In this document: piece after piece, positions 34,198-45,559 of the stretch
How positions within the stretch are numbered: position 1 is the first letter of the stretch
Layout: every line of letters starts with the position of its first letter
Assembly (NCBI GenBank): GCA_950295325.1
Contig: OX485804.1
Coordinates: 7,872,001-7,936,000 of the forward strand
Source: Polytrichum commune
Taxonomy: Eukaryota; Streptophyta; Polytrichopsida; Polytrichales; Polytrichaceae
Length of the DNA stretch: 64,000 bases
Direction of reading: 5' to 3'
The notes under the pieces: model-generated
Seen by the model: only the letters and a program-made list of their open reading frames with translations
Told to the model about the DNA's origin: nothing
Database searches by the model: none
Program-made: the position numbers and the translations under genes

Positions 34198-34217
34198 TGT
34201 GTGTGCGCGCACACACA
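34198..34217. repeat. 20-bp alternating purine-pyrimidine palindrome
   Basis: TGTGTGTGCG followed by its exact reverse complement. This is a strict alternation of purines and pyrimidines with a CGCGC core. Confidence 0.9.
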
Positions 34218-35165
34218 CATTCATGTAGATGCAGATCCAAACTATGTTGGCTTTTGAGACTCAAATGATAAACAAATTTGGAGCACACAATCAGATCTCT
34301 TAAGACACACATGTTTTTCTGGGTGCCCATCCTTAGATCCACACGTAACCACTCACCACTCAAACATGTGTGTCATTTAAGGGTCCACCCGTACTTCCCA
34401 ATCAAGGCTTTCATTAGAGTTTCTATAACTCAAGTTAATTATGTTATGCTCACACGTCCGAATTAGGAGAATCAACCAACATATAAGGCAACTAAATCGT
34501 ATGGAAGCTAATCATTATCGTAACCCCCAACACCTAGTTAGAATTCAGGCTCAAATAAAAACGTATCCAATTCCAAGTTAAAATAACGATGGGCCTTTCT
34601 TTTTTGTTCGATTCTTAACTTATGCATACCTCCAATGCCAACTAACATTTCACCAAGGATTAGCCCATCTCTTTCCTTGATCGCTCACATGTTCTTTTCT
34701 CCTATCTGCTTTGATGTGGGCCATGCAATTTCTCAAAGCACCCTAAATTAGCGTACATATTAATTCAATAATATAACCAGACGTTGAAGAAATATAAAAA
34801 TATTAATTGTAGTGTTCTTATTATTTTACGATGAAACAAAAATGGTGGGCCACTAATATCACAATGTTCATGAACTTGGGCAAGTCGGCCAAAACTACGA
34901 TCGCTAAAGTTCAACTTGTCTCTTTCATTGGTCAACCATTGGTTAGTCCTAACCGGGTGGTGTGGGTGTGGAATCGGTTAGCTAATTCTCCTAACTAGGT
35001 GGTCCATACATTTTGACAATGATTTTAGTTAGCTAAACATTAGAGTTAGTTAATATTCACTAACTCGTAAGTTAGATAACCCTCCTAACTATGTGGTGCG
35101 AGTGGACCTTAATATGGGAAAGGCCCCGATTGCACCATTGGTTAACTCCAACCAATGCTAAGGAG

Positions 35166-35258
35166 GGTTGGGGTGAACCAACCCGTACATTGGTTCCTTG
35201 GAGGCCATGGTTTAGGCAGCCAATAAAGAAAGAATGTATGGTTGGTTCACCCAAATAT
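35166..35258 (+). mobile_element. 93-bp miniature inverted-repeat element, second copy
   Basis: Ends GGTTGGGGTGAACCAACC and, inverted, ATATTTGGGTGAACCAACC. The flanks GCTAAGGAG (35157-35165) and GTTAAGGAG (35259-35267) agree at 8 of 9 positions. Same length and core as the copy at 30196. Confidence 0.88.
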
Positions 35259-35267
35259 GTTAAGGAG

Positions 35268-36367
35268 TGTATGGGAAAAAGTGTTGGCTTAAGTATTGTC
35301 AACTTCTATTTGTGAGGTCACATTGCCAATTAACTTAACCAGGCACATAACTACACCGTCCATGCATATATATAATGTACACTAGCTTCCCACATAAAGC
35401 GTATCTTAACAAGAGAACGGTAGAACCATGAGGCTCTGTACAATTGTAGATGTCCACTTTGCTCATGCCAATTCATGGCTATTCACTATACCAAACCTTT
35501 CTTGGATTTTGTGCACCTTCTTCTCAAATACGGGTCAAGGATGCTACTCATTTATCACCCAAAAGTTTTCAAATAAATAATCAAGAACTGCCGAAATAAC
35601 TATAGTTAACTAGATTTCTTTCAATGCATTTTAGGGAGCACTTGTGTATATATATATATATATATAAACTATAGTTAACATCCACATTACATAAAGTGGA
35701 CCAAAATTAACAAGAACAAGTAACGTCCAAGTGTGAACACAAAGTGGTTAGGACATTTGCTCTTGAAATGAAAAAGTTGATGCATAGTCTTTGTCCTATA
35801 GACAGAGCCAATAAACAATGGTCCTAAATGTTTGTGGAGTTGGAAGTGCCCACAATAGGAGCACATTTTTTTCACCTTACATAGACTATATGGCAAGTCC
35901 TTGAGCTGATTGGCCGCCTCAGAAGGTTGATTCCATCATGGCCCACCATTGCTCTTCTAGTGACATGTGGATGGCCATGTGGTCCCAAGCACTACCACCA
36001 TAAAGCATGGAGACTTTTTTGACGCCATGGCCCACAAACCAAGGAGAATTCCCCCAAAGCAACACCTATATGGGGGCATCATTTACTATTGTGTACATGC
36101 TCATTGGTCCTCAAGTTACCTATAACTAGGCTAGGCCCCCCTACCTCCAAGTACTACTTTCCATTTTAGGGTGGGTTATGTGTAGGCGTCTTCACTCCCT
36201 ACGCTACGTACCCATCGTTGCATGACGAAATGAGGTCATCACCATTTAGTGTTCGAGGTGGCGTTCAAAGATTGGACGAAGAGGATGGCTTCCCAAGAGC
36301 ACGATTTATGTCCTCTTCCGTAATCTAAGCCGTAGATTTCTACGATTGGATGGCCTAGAGGAGGAGC
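35268..36367. other. Non-coding DNA with a (TA)n run
   Basis: A TA microsatellite spans about 35647-35666. No gene recognised. Confidence 0.6.
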
Positions 36368-36575
36368 AGTGTCCGGGGATGTCTTTGGGCTTAATCGGTC
36401 AAGATCCTAGTGTTTCCAAGTCCAACTAGGTATGTGTTGTGATCTTTCGGTTGTTCTTTATTCTTTGGGATGTATTCCATAAGTTCCTTTGGAACAACAT
36501 GTGTTTTTCTTGAAGATTTGAACTTCAACCAGTTATTTCTCATACTCAACCGGTTGATCTGCAACTAGCAGTCAT
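36368..36575 (+). repeat. Dispersed repeat R1, copy d (most complete)
   Basis: Reads GTGTCCGGGGATG, AATCGGTCAAGATCCTAGTG, TTTCCAAGTCCAAC, then GAACAACATG, TTGAAGATTTGAACTTCAACC and CATACTCAACCGGTTGATCT, ending near GCAACTAGCAGTCATG. I used it as the reference for the other R1 copies. Confidence 0.7.
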
Positions 36576-36658
36576 GTCTCTCCGTTCATTGTGGAGGAGG
36601 CAATACCTAAATGGTTATGTATCGCAACCCCCACTGGGTATCCTAACCCTCAAGGGTG

Positions 36659-36660
<2 letters not shown>

Positions 36661-36699
<39 letters not shown>

Positions 36700-36926
36700 T
36701 GAATTTCAAATACAAACAAACCTTTCATTCATCCAACGTAAAAAGTCTTGGAATAGCATGCACCATGGAAGTTGTTGTTTTTAGTTGATATAACACTGGA
36801 ATTAACTCCAAGAATCATTATTTAGTGTAATCATTTGAGATGAATCGCCCACAACCATGTAGGGGGTCAAGTGTTTTATGTTGGATGGATGAGAAGTATG
36901 CTCGTATGCAAAAATTCCCTCTCTCC
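36661..36926 (+). mobile_element. GA-ended miniature element, copy B
   Basis: A run of about 17 GA units opens the copy, then TTCATTCATCCAACGTAAAA, GGAATAGCATGCA, CATTTGAGATGAAT and TTTTATGTTGGATGGATGAG, closing with CCCTCTCTCC. It aligns with the reverse complement of 27686-27916. The left GA tract has expanded into a microsatellite and no target duplication is left. Confidence 0.75.
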
Positions 36927-37039
36927 AGTTACCTAGTCCATGGAAGTATGGCTTTCCGACATTTGCAAGTAAGGATGGGTTTACATTAGGATGAGGGGAA
37001 ATACGGAGTTACATTTGAATCCATTCCGTGAGAGGGGGG

Positions 37040-40000
37040 GGAGGGGGGGGGGATGGAGCTCCGCATGACACGGCAACCAAGTGTGGCTATGTACACACTC
37101 TTCGATGATGGCGATCTTCATCACCATCACCCTTTGCTCCTCCAGCGCTACTATAAAATACTCGCCATTGTCTCAACTCTCAGTGCATATCTTCTTCTCC
37201 AACAATGGACTTTCCTAACCCCACTCACCCCTCAAATAAGATGCACAAGTCCCACCAACGAAGTTGTCTATTCCAACCTTCACATGTGCCCACACAATGG
37301 CCTACACTTGCCAATGACAACAATAATGTCAACCATCTTGACATATACATAGCCCTACCCCCAATCAAGTGCACATCAACTTGTTCGCACTCCAACAACC
37401 CTCCTGAACCTAGAGTCTTTGCACAAAAAGTATCTCTTTGGCACCATCACCAAAATGTGGGGCTTCAATGTTACGCACAACAACAAACCACCTCGCATTG
37501 GCATGCAACCATGCTAGCACCAGCTGAGCCATAGCAACAATCTATTGGTACCTTTTTCCTTTCATAACTCCTTACCAACACGTAATACACACTCACAACT
37601 TAGCAACTAATGAGCATTCAAAAGCTTACATTCTCAAACTACAATAAATCACATCATACCAATTCCACCTCACCTACATTCCATTCACAACTCCAACATA
37701 GCATACTACCAACTGCCACAAATTCATCACCAACCACACCAACAATTTTTCCCAACACCATCTTTACTACTTGGCATCTCAAAATACATAATATAACTCA
37801 ACCATACTCACCATGACAATCCAACCCATTGGACTCAACGCTCTTAAAACCCTATTGTTTATTTCCTACATGCACACTCATTTTCTCCTCATCTCCTACA
37901 CCACCTGACCACACTAATGCTCTAGCTACAACTCTTTTGTCTCATTCAAGTCTCCTCATACTGCATGCCCATCTCAACTTCTAGCTACCTCGTTTTTTTT
38001 ATTCTCCTCCTTTCGCCTCACACCCACTCTTCCACTTGCAACAACAACCCTGCACTCCACCTCCACAACATGCAAAACACCAGCCCACATCTCCCTCAAT
38101 AAAGTTAGCACAAACATGAAGCCACCACAAATTAGCCATCACAACCTTGGTCAACTCTTTGTCTCTTCACCCCCCCCCCCCAAAAAAAAACACCATTCCT
38201 TCTCTCACACACACAACTACCATAAAACCAATAAACACCACCTTTACTTCCCAACCTTTTTATTTCCTCTCTGAATTTAACTCCCATTTCTCTCTCACAA
38301 TTTCGATCACATTCCTAACTCTCCTCCCTAGATTCTCTCCTTTATCAACCAAAATCTCCCCATATCTACAACCCCAAATCCTCCCCCTATCCAACCTCAC
38401 CTTCACCTTTCCCTCTCCCCACATCAACCCAACTCCACAACCAACTTCAACCACTTTTGATTCGTCTCCACACAAGTAAGTCTTCCACTCACCACACCTC
38501 ATGCTTTGATACATCTTGTTACCCTCAAATTCTACTCAAACAATATTTTCATAGCTCTCACATTCCATTAGCCTTCAACCACGCGCCTATCAATTTATTC
38601 ACATGGACTCAAACATGGCATTTGGAAACATAATAATACACATGGCTCTTTTTTCTTTGAACCCAACCCAAAAATATACATTTCAAATCCCACTACTATA
38701 CTAACGCCTTCATGTTGTTGTGTTATTCTAGAATTGCATGCTCAATTCTTGCTCTCACAATGGCATCACTCCCTCTATTTATTCATGCAAGACAAACATC
38801 ACCAACTCACTTTGTTTAAGGTCCACACTCCCACTATTTTCCATGCTCAACCCAACAACAACACTTTCAATTTGAGCATTCCTTCCCTACTCCGGGGGCT
38901 ACCACCTCCATGTGCTACCGCGCTTTCTCCTTTCTACTTGGATACCCCATTTGCAAACATTCACGACCACACCAACGCTTTCCTAATTTCTCTTGATGTC
39001 AACCGTTTATTATGGCTATGGGAAAGATTCTTCAACAAACTTTATTTTTCTTGGTCAAAGATACTACCCCTCCCAAGGCACCCACCGGTCCACATACCTC
39101 TCAGTATTCAACACCAATCTTTCCCACCCCTCCCCCTCCATGACCTCGCTTCCCACTTCAACTTAGCACACTCATATCCCCCCTCCCTCCCTTACCTACC
39201 CCCTCTTGTATCACTAAGATTACTTTCTACATGGCCGCAACCAACTATTTGGCTCACTTGACCCAAAATTCTTGCATCAATGGAGTGGCAATATATCAAC
39301 CCACGTTCCCAACACGCAATCGCTAAAGTCTAGAATTCATTGTGCTCGCCTTGGATCCCAAACCCAACAACACAACACTACCATTCTCATTGTTAACCCC
39401 TCGTACTAGCTAGTTGATACCCACTTGAGTATTCACTTCCCTGACATCCAACATATGTACAATACCCCCACATATAATTGAATATTTCCCAACAATTGGT
39501 ATCCCAAAATACTATCAATACATAGAACCACCCTAACCTCCATTCTTTGCACCACGCATGAAGCCCCCATTGTAAGCTCCCCTTGATACACATCACTCTC
39601 CTTCACTCTTCTAGAATTCTTCCCACCTCCACTATGCATACATACCATCCCCCAACGAGCTACCCTACAATCCATTACCCCCCCCCCCCCAAATAGCACC
39701 AAAACCCACTGTAATCACCCCCTCAAACCCAAACATAACAACCTTTATCAACTATATACATGCATCTCCTACCAATTAAACATGGTCCAACAAATACATA
39801 CTTTACATATGGTTCATTTACCCCCACCCCCTAGGGGATGAAGGCCACAATACTATTATTGGTTCCTGGTATATACGAAGCAAATCATGCCACTAGCATT
39901 GCCACTAAACTCCAAGTCTACCCAAACATTTTAAGAAGTGAACTTTGTGCCCTTCTATTGGTAGTTCAAACCATTTAGCATCTCCCATTCAATACATACA

Positions 40001-41260
40001 TCATCTTTGATAGTCTTGATAGTATATACCTACCCAACAACCACATACATAGGCCATCCTCTGAACATAACCATCATGATAAATTACTCGTCGACAAAAT
40101 TATCTTCCATATTCAAAACTCACCACACCACACCACACCATGATCCAAAAAATGCACGTCCATTTGGACATATACAATAACGATGAAGCCAACACACTTG
40201 CTAAACTAGGGGGCACTAACTAATCTCATCCACAATTACCCTTTCCATGTTATTGGTCACACCACAACCTAGTGGCCAAAGGGCTGCATTACCTTTACCC
40301 AACATGACAACTCTATCCGCAACATCCAAAGAAATATCGAAAATGGATACTTGGACATCATATGTACACGTGCATCCGACCGTTTTCCTTATGTCAATAA
40401 ATGGCTTATCAACAAATATTCACCATCCATAGTCAAACATATATGGGCACTCCCCTCCACCTCAGATGCTAAGATATCCCAACTCTTAAAATTTAGATAC
40501 TGCACATATATGGGCAATGTTTGTAATTTTTCTCTATGTCCAAAATTTCTCATCTCCCATATGCAATCTTTGCAACACTAACTCCAATGAGGCATGGCTC
40601 CACCTACTTCCCAATTGCTCCAAGTTCCAACTAGCATCTCAATAATGTATGCACTAATAGACACAATAAAATTGTACACGCCCTCCTATAATTCTTCATT
40701 TCACATTTTGCCACTCGATGTTACACCATCACGCATGCAAGTAGCAACAACCACACCCCTTAAATTACACATGGTACCTCCGTGGCTACTCCCACGATGT
40801 TATGAATCCATATGTACACGCCTTGCTAGGCTTCGACTTGACATTCTTTGCATACATGGCACCCTTTAGGATGCTACCCACCTTTCCGCCCGTTACCCCA
40901 TATCCGCATCCAATATATAGAATTCACATATTGCAATGGTCGTTTCTTTAACAAAACCACTACAATCAAACCCTTCAAGTACCTCCCTCGTACCAAACAC
41001 CTCTGACAAATTGGATGGAATACCCCATAGCCCATCATCATCACGACAGGTGTCCGTGATGTCGTACACCACCAATCCATCCAACACCTTCTAGACCTAC
41101 AACTCCCTAACACTAATATCAAAGCCTTTGTGATTTTTGCGCACCAAATTGCAACTTATCTTATCTTATTCTTAAGAAACATAAACTGGAGAAAAACCAA
41201 ACCCATGTTCTCCCACCTTAACCATTGGTATTTCATTCCCCAACAAAATCACACCCCACC
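37040..41260 (+). mobile_element. Decayed retroelement, family X, copy 2
   Basis: A 4.2-kb tract very poor in G on the + strand. From about 38730 on it aligns in translation with copy 1: NRLLWLWERF (near 38995) with KWLWDQY; HCARLGSQTQ...TTILIV (near 39345) with RWARLATKNG...ITILV; FDSLDSIYL (about 40005) with FTDCLNILYL; EANTLAKLGG (about 40180) with QAYTLAKQG; LLKFRYCTYMGN (about 40485) with LIKFRIGQYMGH; WLLPRC and LDILCIHG (about 40785-40860); IEFTYCNGRF (about 40920); and a matching tail to about 41180. 37040-38730 has no counterpart in copy 1 and may be the element's 5' part. No intact frame. Confidence 0.65.
39900..41185 (+). pseudogene. RNase H, zinc-finger and PD-(D/E)XK-like remnant of family X copy 2
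   Basis: Fragments in several frames carry the RNase H end (FDSLDSIYL, then HLDIYNNDEANTLAKLGG), the FRYCTYMGN block, a zinc-motif trace (CNLCNTN...WLHLLPNC near 40565-40620), then WLLPRC, LDILCIHG, EFTYCNGRF, FKYLP and a tail with VRDVVHHQSIQHLLDLQLP. The first Asp of the endonuclease-like motif is present here but lost in copy 1, while other motifs are more damaged. Confidence 0.55.
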
Positions 41261-44200
41261 TATTGAGAAGTAGGCAATAACCCCTTCACCAAACCCACAT
41301 GCATGGGCATGTGAGTGGTGATTGGCCAACAAACCTTTCCACATTGGGGGCTATGTCCCAATGTTCTCTTAATATGTTCCCTACATTGGGGTGGGGTCCA
41401 TAGAACATGGGGTCCAAAACAACCCTTAATCGGCCTTGCTTTCATACTCATGATTAGACCCTAATCTTGAAGATTGGTTTCTCAAACTTGGAGTAGTTTA
41501 TGGAGTGGGAATTGTGGAATAAAAAATTTTCATCTTTTAGTTAGATCAAAATTAAAAATTAAAAATTAAAACTTAAATCTTTTAGTGAGAATTAGGACAA
41601 TTGTCTAAAAGATTGAGAATTAAGATGATATGAAGAGGCTATGGTCTCACTGGAGAAGGTGTAGCTGTAGGAAATAGCACATGCTCTTATGTATGGCCTA
41701 TATCGAGAAGAAAAGGGATAGAGAGGGGGTCTATTTTTATTTATTTGTATTTTTCTCAAATCTCTGCTAGATTGTACTATCAATAGACTTCGAAACTAGT
41801 TGTAATTGAAGGATCATGGATTGTTCTTTGTTAATTGAACCTACTCTAGCTTGTGAATGTTGCAGACATTGGACAGTTGGCCAACTAACATCACCTAGCT
41901 AAAATTTCTAGGCCCCTATTTGTCACTTAGTTTTAGCTAGCTCTATTCATCAAACCTAGGATTCTTACTTAGTTTAGCTAGCTAACTTTTTTGGAACTCT
42001 CATTCTCACTTAGCTTCGACTAGCTAAAAAGTTGTGTGACATGCATATTCATTCTAAACCAAAGAGAAATCCATGCAAACAAAACCAAACAATATATATT
42101 TGGTTGTATTGCTCTTGGTTGGCTTTGTATTTTCATGTTGTTGCACAAGGAAATTGAAAGGCTTAAAATCAACAAGTATAGTTGGTCTCCTCACTTTCAA
42201 CTCACATTGGTGATAGATCATCATCTTCTTCATTATCATTATCATCATAATCATTAATGTCATCTAGGACGAGATGGAATTAAGGTGTTCCAAATTAGAG
42301 ATTCCGCAACATCTGCTAGATTATTAGGAATCATGCTCATGTTCAGTTTCAAAAAATCATTGCTTCAATGAGTTCGGGTTCGAGAGATGACTATTTGGGT
42401 GTAATGAAATCATTCATTACACCGAGATCATATTCAGATTCTAGCCAGTTATTAGTTAACTTCAACAAGCTAATTTTCCTCACCCGGATTATGGCACTTA
42501 GTTTTAGCTAGTTATTCTTTTGAGGCACCGAATTCTTGCGTAGCTTTAGCTATTCGGAGCTTTTAGTTAGCTAAATAACTCCCACTTAGTTAGTTGTTCA
42601 AGGTTTGGAATGTTGATTCTTAAGTATTGGTTGAGGATTGATTCCTCATACCATCGTCTAAGCAATAATTTGAGCATGATCTTGCACATTAACTTTGTTT
42701 GACCCATGTTAGTTGTGTGCATTGACTTGTGTGTGTGTGTGTGTGTGTGTCTCTATATATATATATATATATCTATATATTCAAAGACCATGGTCTTTGC
42801 AATAATCGTATGTTATATCCATGAAGCAAGAGTCAAATGTTAGGGCCCGAGCATGTTTGGATGATTGCATGTAAGTGATTCATTACGTAAGGTCTATTGT
42901 CAAATGATTGATTTGTTGGCAGGCAACTAGAGTGAGTGTTGGTTAGCCTACTCCATCATCGTTGCGAGTGATTCACAACAATGAAGGGTATTCATGTTAA
43001 GTGTGTATATTTGATTGAAGGAATTTGGTGAAGGTAGAATGCATGAACATATTATGCTTGAATGTACTTCTAAACAATAGTTTTTGAGCAAGCATAATTT
43101 GACCACAATATATCATATAAGTTAAATGATCTTTGATATATCAGCACGTTGTGTGTGAAAGTTGATTTTTGATTATTTTGAAAGTATGCTCCATCTTTTA
43201 TGATGCATTGAATGATGGAAAATATGAAATCAACATTATGTTATGAATCTTGAATGATAAGGTAGTAGCAATTAATTGGTACGAGTGAGAAGAGATGATC
43301 ATTGGATCACCTGGGAATGTGTGTCCACTTATGATAATGAGATTGCAATATATTAATTCCACATGCTCTTGAAGAGATGGGGTAAATATACTATAGATAT
43401 TCTATCTAACTGATGAAGTGAAGCACATGTAAAGACCATAGTCTCTTAGGTGTAAGGAGATAATCAAACACCAAGTGATTGTTGTGAATACAAGAAACAA
43501 TGTCATTGTAGTATAGAGAGAATTATCTTGAGTGCATAAATTGAGGACCTAGTGGCCAAAAACCTTTGGTAGTTTGGGATCCAAAGGTGAAGAGTCAAAT
43601 TGACGGGACAATAAGGCAAGTGTAGAAGTAAGATGTGGAATGCATTCTCCAAAACTTTTTATCTCTATATCTTAAGTATCATTGCTAATGAATGTGTATC
43701 CAATATCCATATAGGTTAAATCAAGTGAACAATGGATTTGATATTGTGATAAATTATTTACATACTCTAGGAACTGAGTTCTTAACCCAACGAGGGGGGT
43801 TAGAAGTTTGTGTTTAAGGTAAGAAATCATTAATTAAAGAATATTATCACCCTATGGTGAGAATTGTATTGTCGTTTCAAGATACATTGAAAATGATTAA
43901 TTAATACGAGATAATTGACTACACCATAATGCCCTCATTTTGAATAACGAGACTAAAATGGGATGCATTCTTCAAAACTATTGTTGGTGGATGTGCATGT
44001 GATTGAGCACTGCACAAGGTCCAATCAAAATGAACTCACTGCCAAATTATTGACTGGGTAAATAAAATAAGGTGTGTGACCATCTTGAATGCATGTACTG
44101 AAGTTGAGAGTTTTCCCGCACCCTTCATTAGTATACATGAATGAATTGTTAATCAAAACATATATTATTTGAAATAGACCTGTAATTGTATTGATTAGAC

Positions 44201-45559
44201 CTATAGTTATACCGATTAAACCTATTTGAGACACCTAGATGATTCAAGAATCTCATTTTAAGTCTTCCTTTAGTGTTATCTTGGGTTTTGGTCTTATCCG
44301 ACATATAAATTGCAGGAATTTGACAGAAAAATTATGTTTTCAAACTATGAACCTAGACCCTTTTATAACTGCAAGTTTAAAACATATGATGTGCTAATGA
44401 GATGCTATGGAAGGCAACTTCTCATCGTCATTGGAAGTTATCTCCTCTTTTCACCACCAGTTGTGAAGGTTATTTGTCTACGAACCACACTGAGTGGGCA
44501 TGCTGTTTTGATTTATTTTAAAAAGTCATTCATTTCGCTTGATTCTTTCTAAACAAAAATAAGATTAGCAACTGCCCGCAACGATTCCTCTTAATGTCAT
44601 ACGAATATTGATACAAACAAAATAAAATGGTAGCTTATCATATTTATCATCATAAGTTTGTGATCACATACTAATCATGTCTACATTGGAAAAATCGTAT
44701 GATTTCAAAATGAGGATCTACGAGGTGATAGTTTTATGCAAGAACTTAAAGGTGTCCAATGAGTTTTACTTCACTAGTAAGAATGATGGGTCTGCTTGAC
44801 ACACCAATCTAACACAACGTGTCCATGATGACACCAATGTTGCAAAAGCTGAAAATTTTCTTGTTCAAGTTCCACTCATACCAGGCCATTTGTTTGTTTG
44901 TTTGTTTTTTTTGGTTTTTGTTTTTGTTTTTGTTTTTGTTGTTGTTTTATTTTTTATTTTTTTAAGGTTCTTTGATAATTCACTATCAACAACAAGTGTT
45001 GTCATATCCCTTTCAAATATAGGTGTCTAATTGAGAAGAGTAGCCAAAAAATACTCTTTGATCTATCAAATGGGTTGGCACAATATTATATTCCTTGGAA
45101 TAATATTAAAAAGTTGGCACCCTAGAAGGTCGCCGACCCATTCCTAGCCACTTAAGCGATTTAGCATATATGCAGTTTAGGTTGGATCAAAGAAAAAACT
45201 CCACCATGTAGAGAAATAGAGACATGAACCAATTCATATATTTTCATGATGTTTTCCACAATACCCAAATTCAAAGTGAATTTTACGTACGTGAATATTC
45301 TCTTGGACCTATACTTGTGACGTAGGCTACCCTGTTTCCAATCACCAATCGGTGACAAAGCAAAGGACGCTTGGTTCCCATAATCGATAAGTATGGCACC
45401 TAAATATGCCCGCACTGTAAACTCATATGTCAGCTTTGCCACTCACATCTAACTAAGTTAGATTTCGACCACGACATGCCAACAACAGTGATCAAAGATT
45501 GACATTGTGTTGCACAGAATTAGGTCGCTTTGAGTTATGAAAAGAGGGGGGGATGGTCG
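41261..45559. other. Non-coding DNA with simple repeats
   Basis: Contains AAAATTAAAAATT units near 41545-41575, repeated TTAGCTAGCTA phrases (41875-42030 and 42490-42600), a TG-TA compound microsatellite at 42728-42781 and a T-rich (GTTTTT)n tract at 44885-44965. No gene recognised. Confidence 0.6.
42728..42781. repeat. (TG)n-(TA)n compound microsatellite
   Basis: About ten TG units, a short TCTC, then TA units in two blocks. Confidence 0.9.

Larger units (their letters stand above)
31509..35156. other. Non-coding DNA, no recognised gene
   Basis: Overlapping short ORFs at 33011-33512 on both strands have no motif I recognise. The block includes one truncated 93-bp element (32120-32179) and an alternating purine-pyrimidine palindrome (34198-34217). 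Confidence 0.55.
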
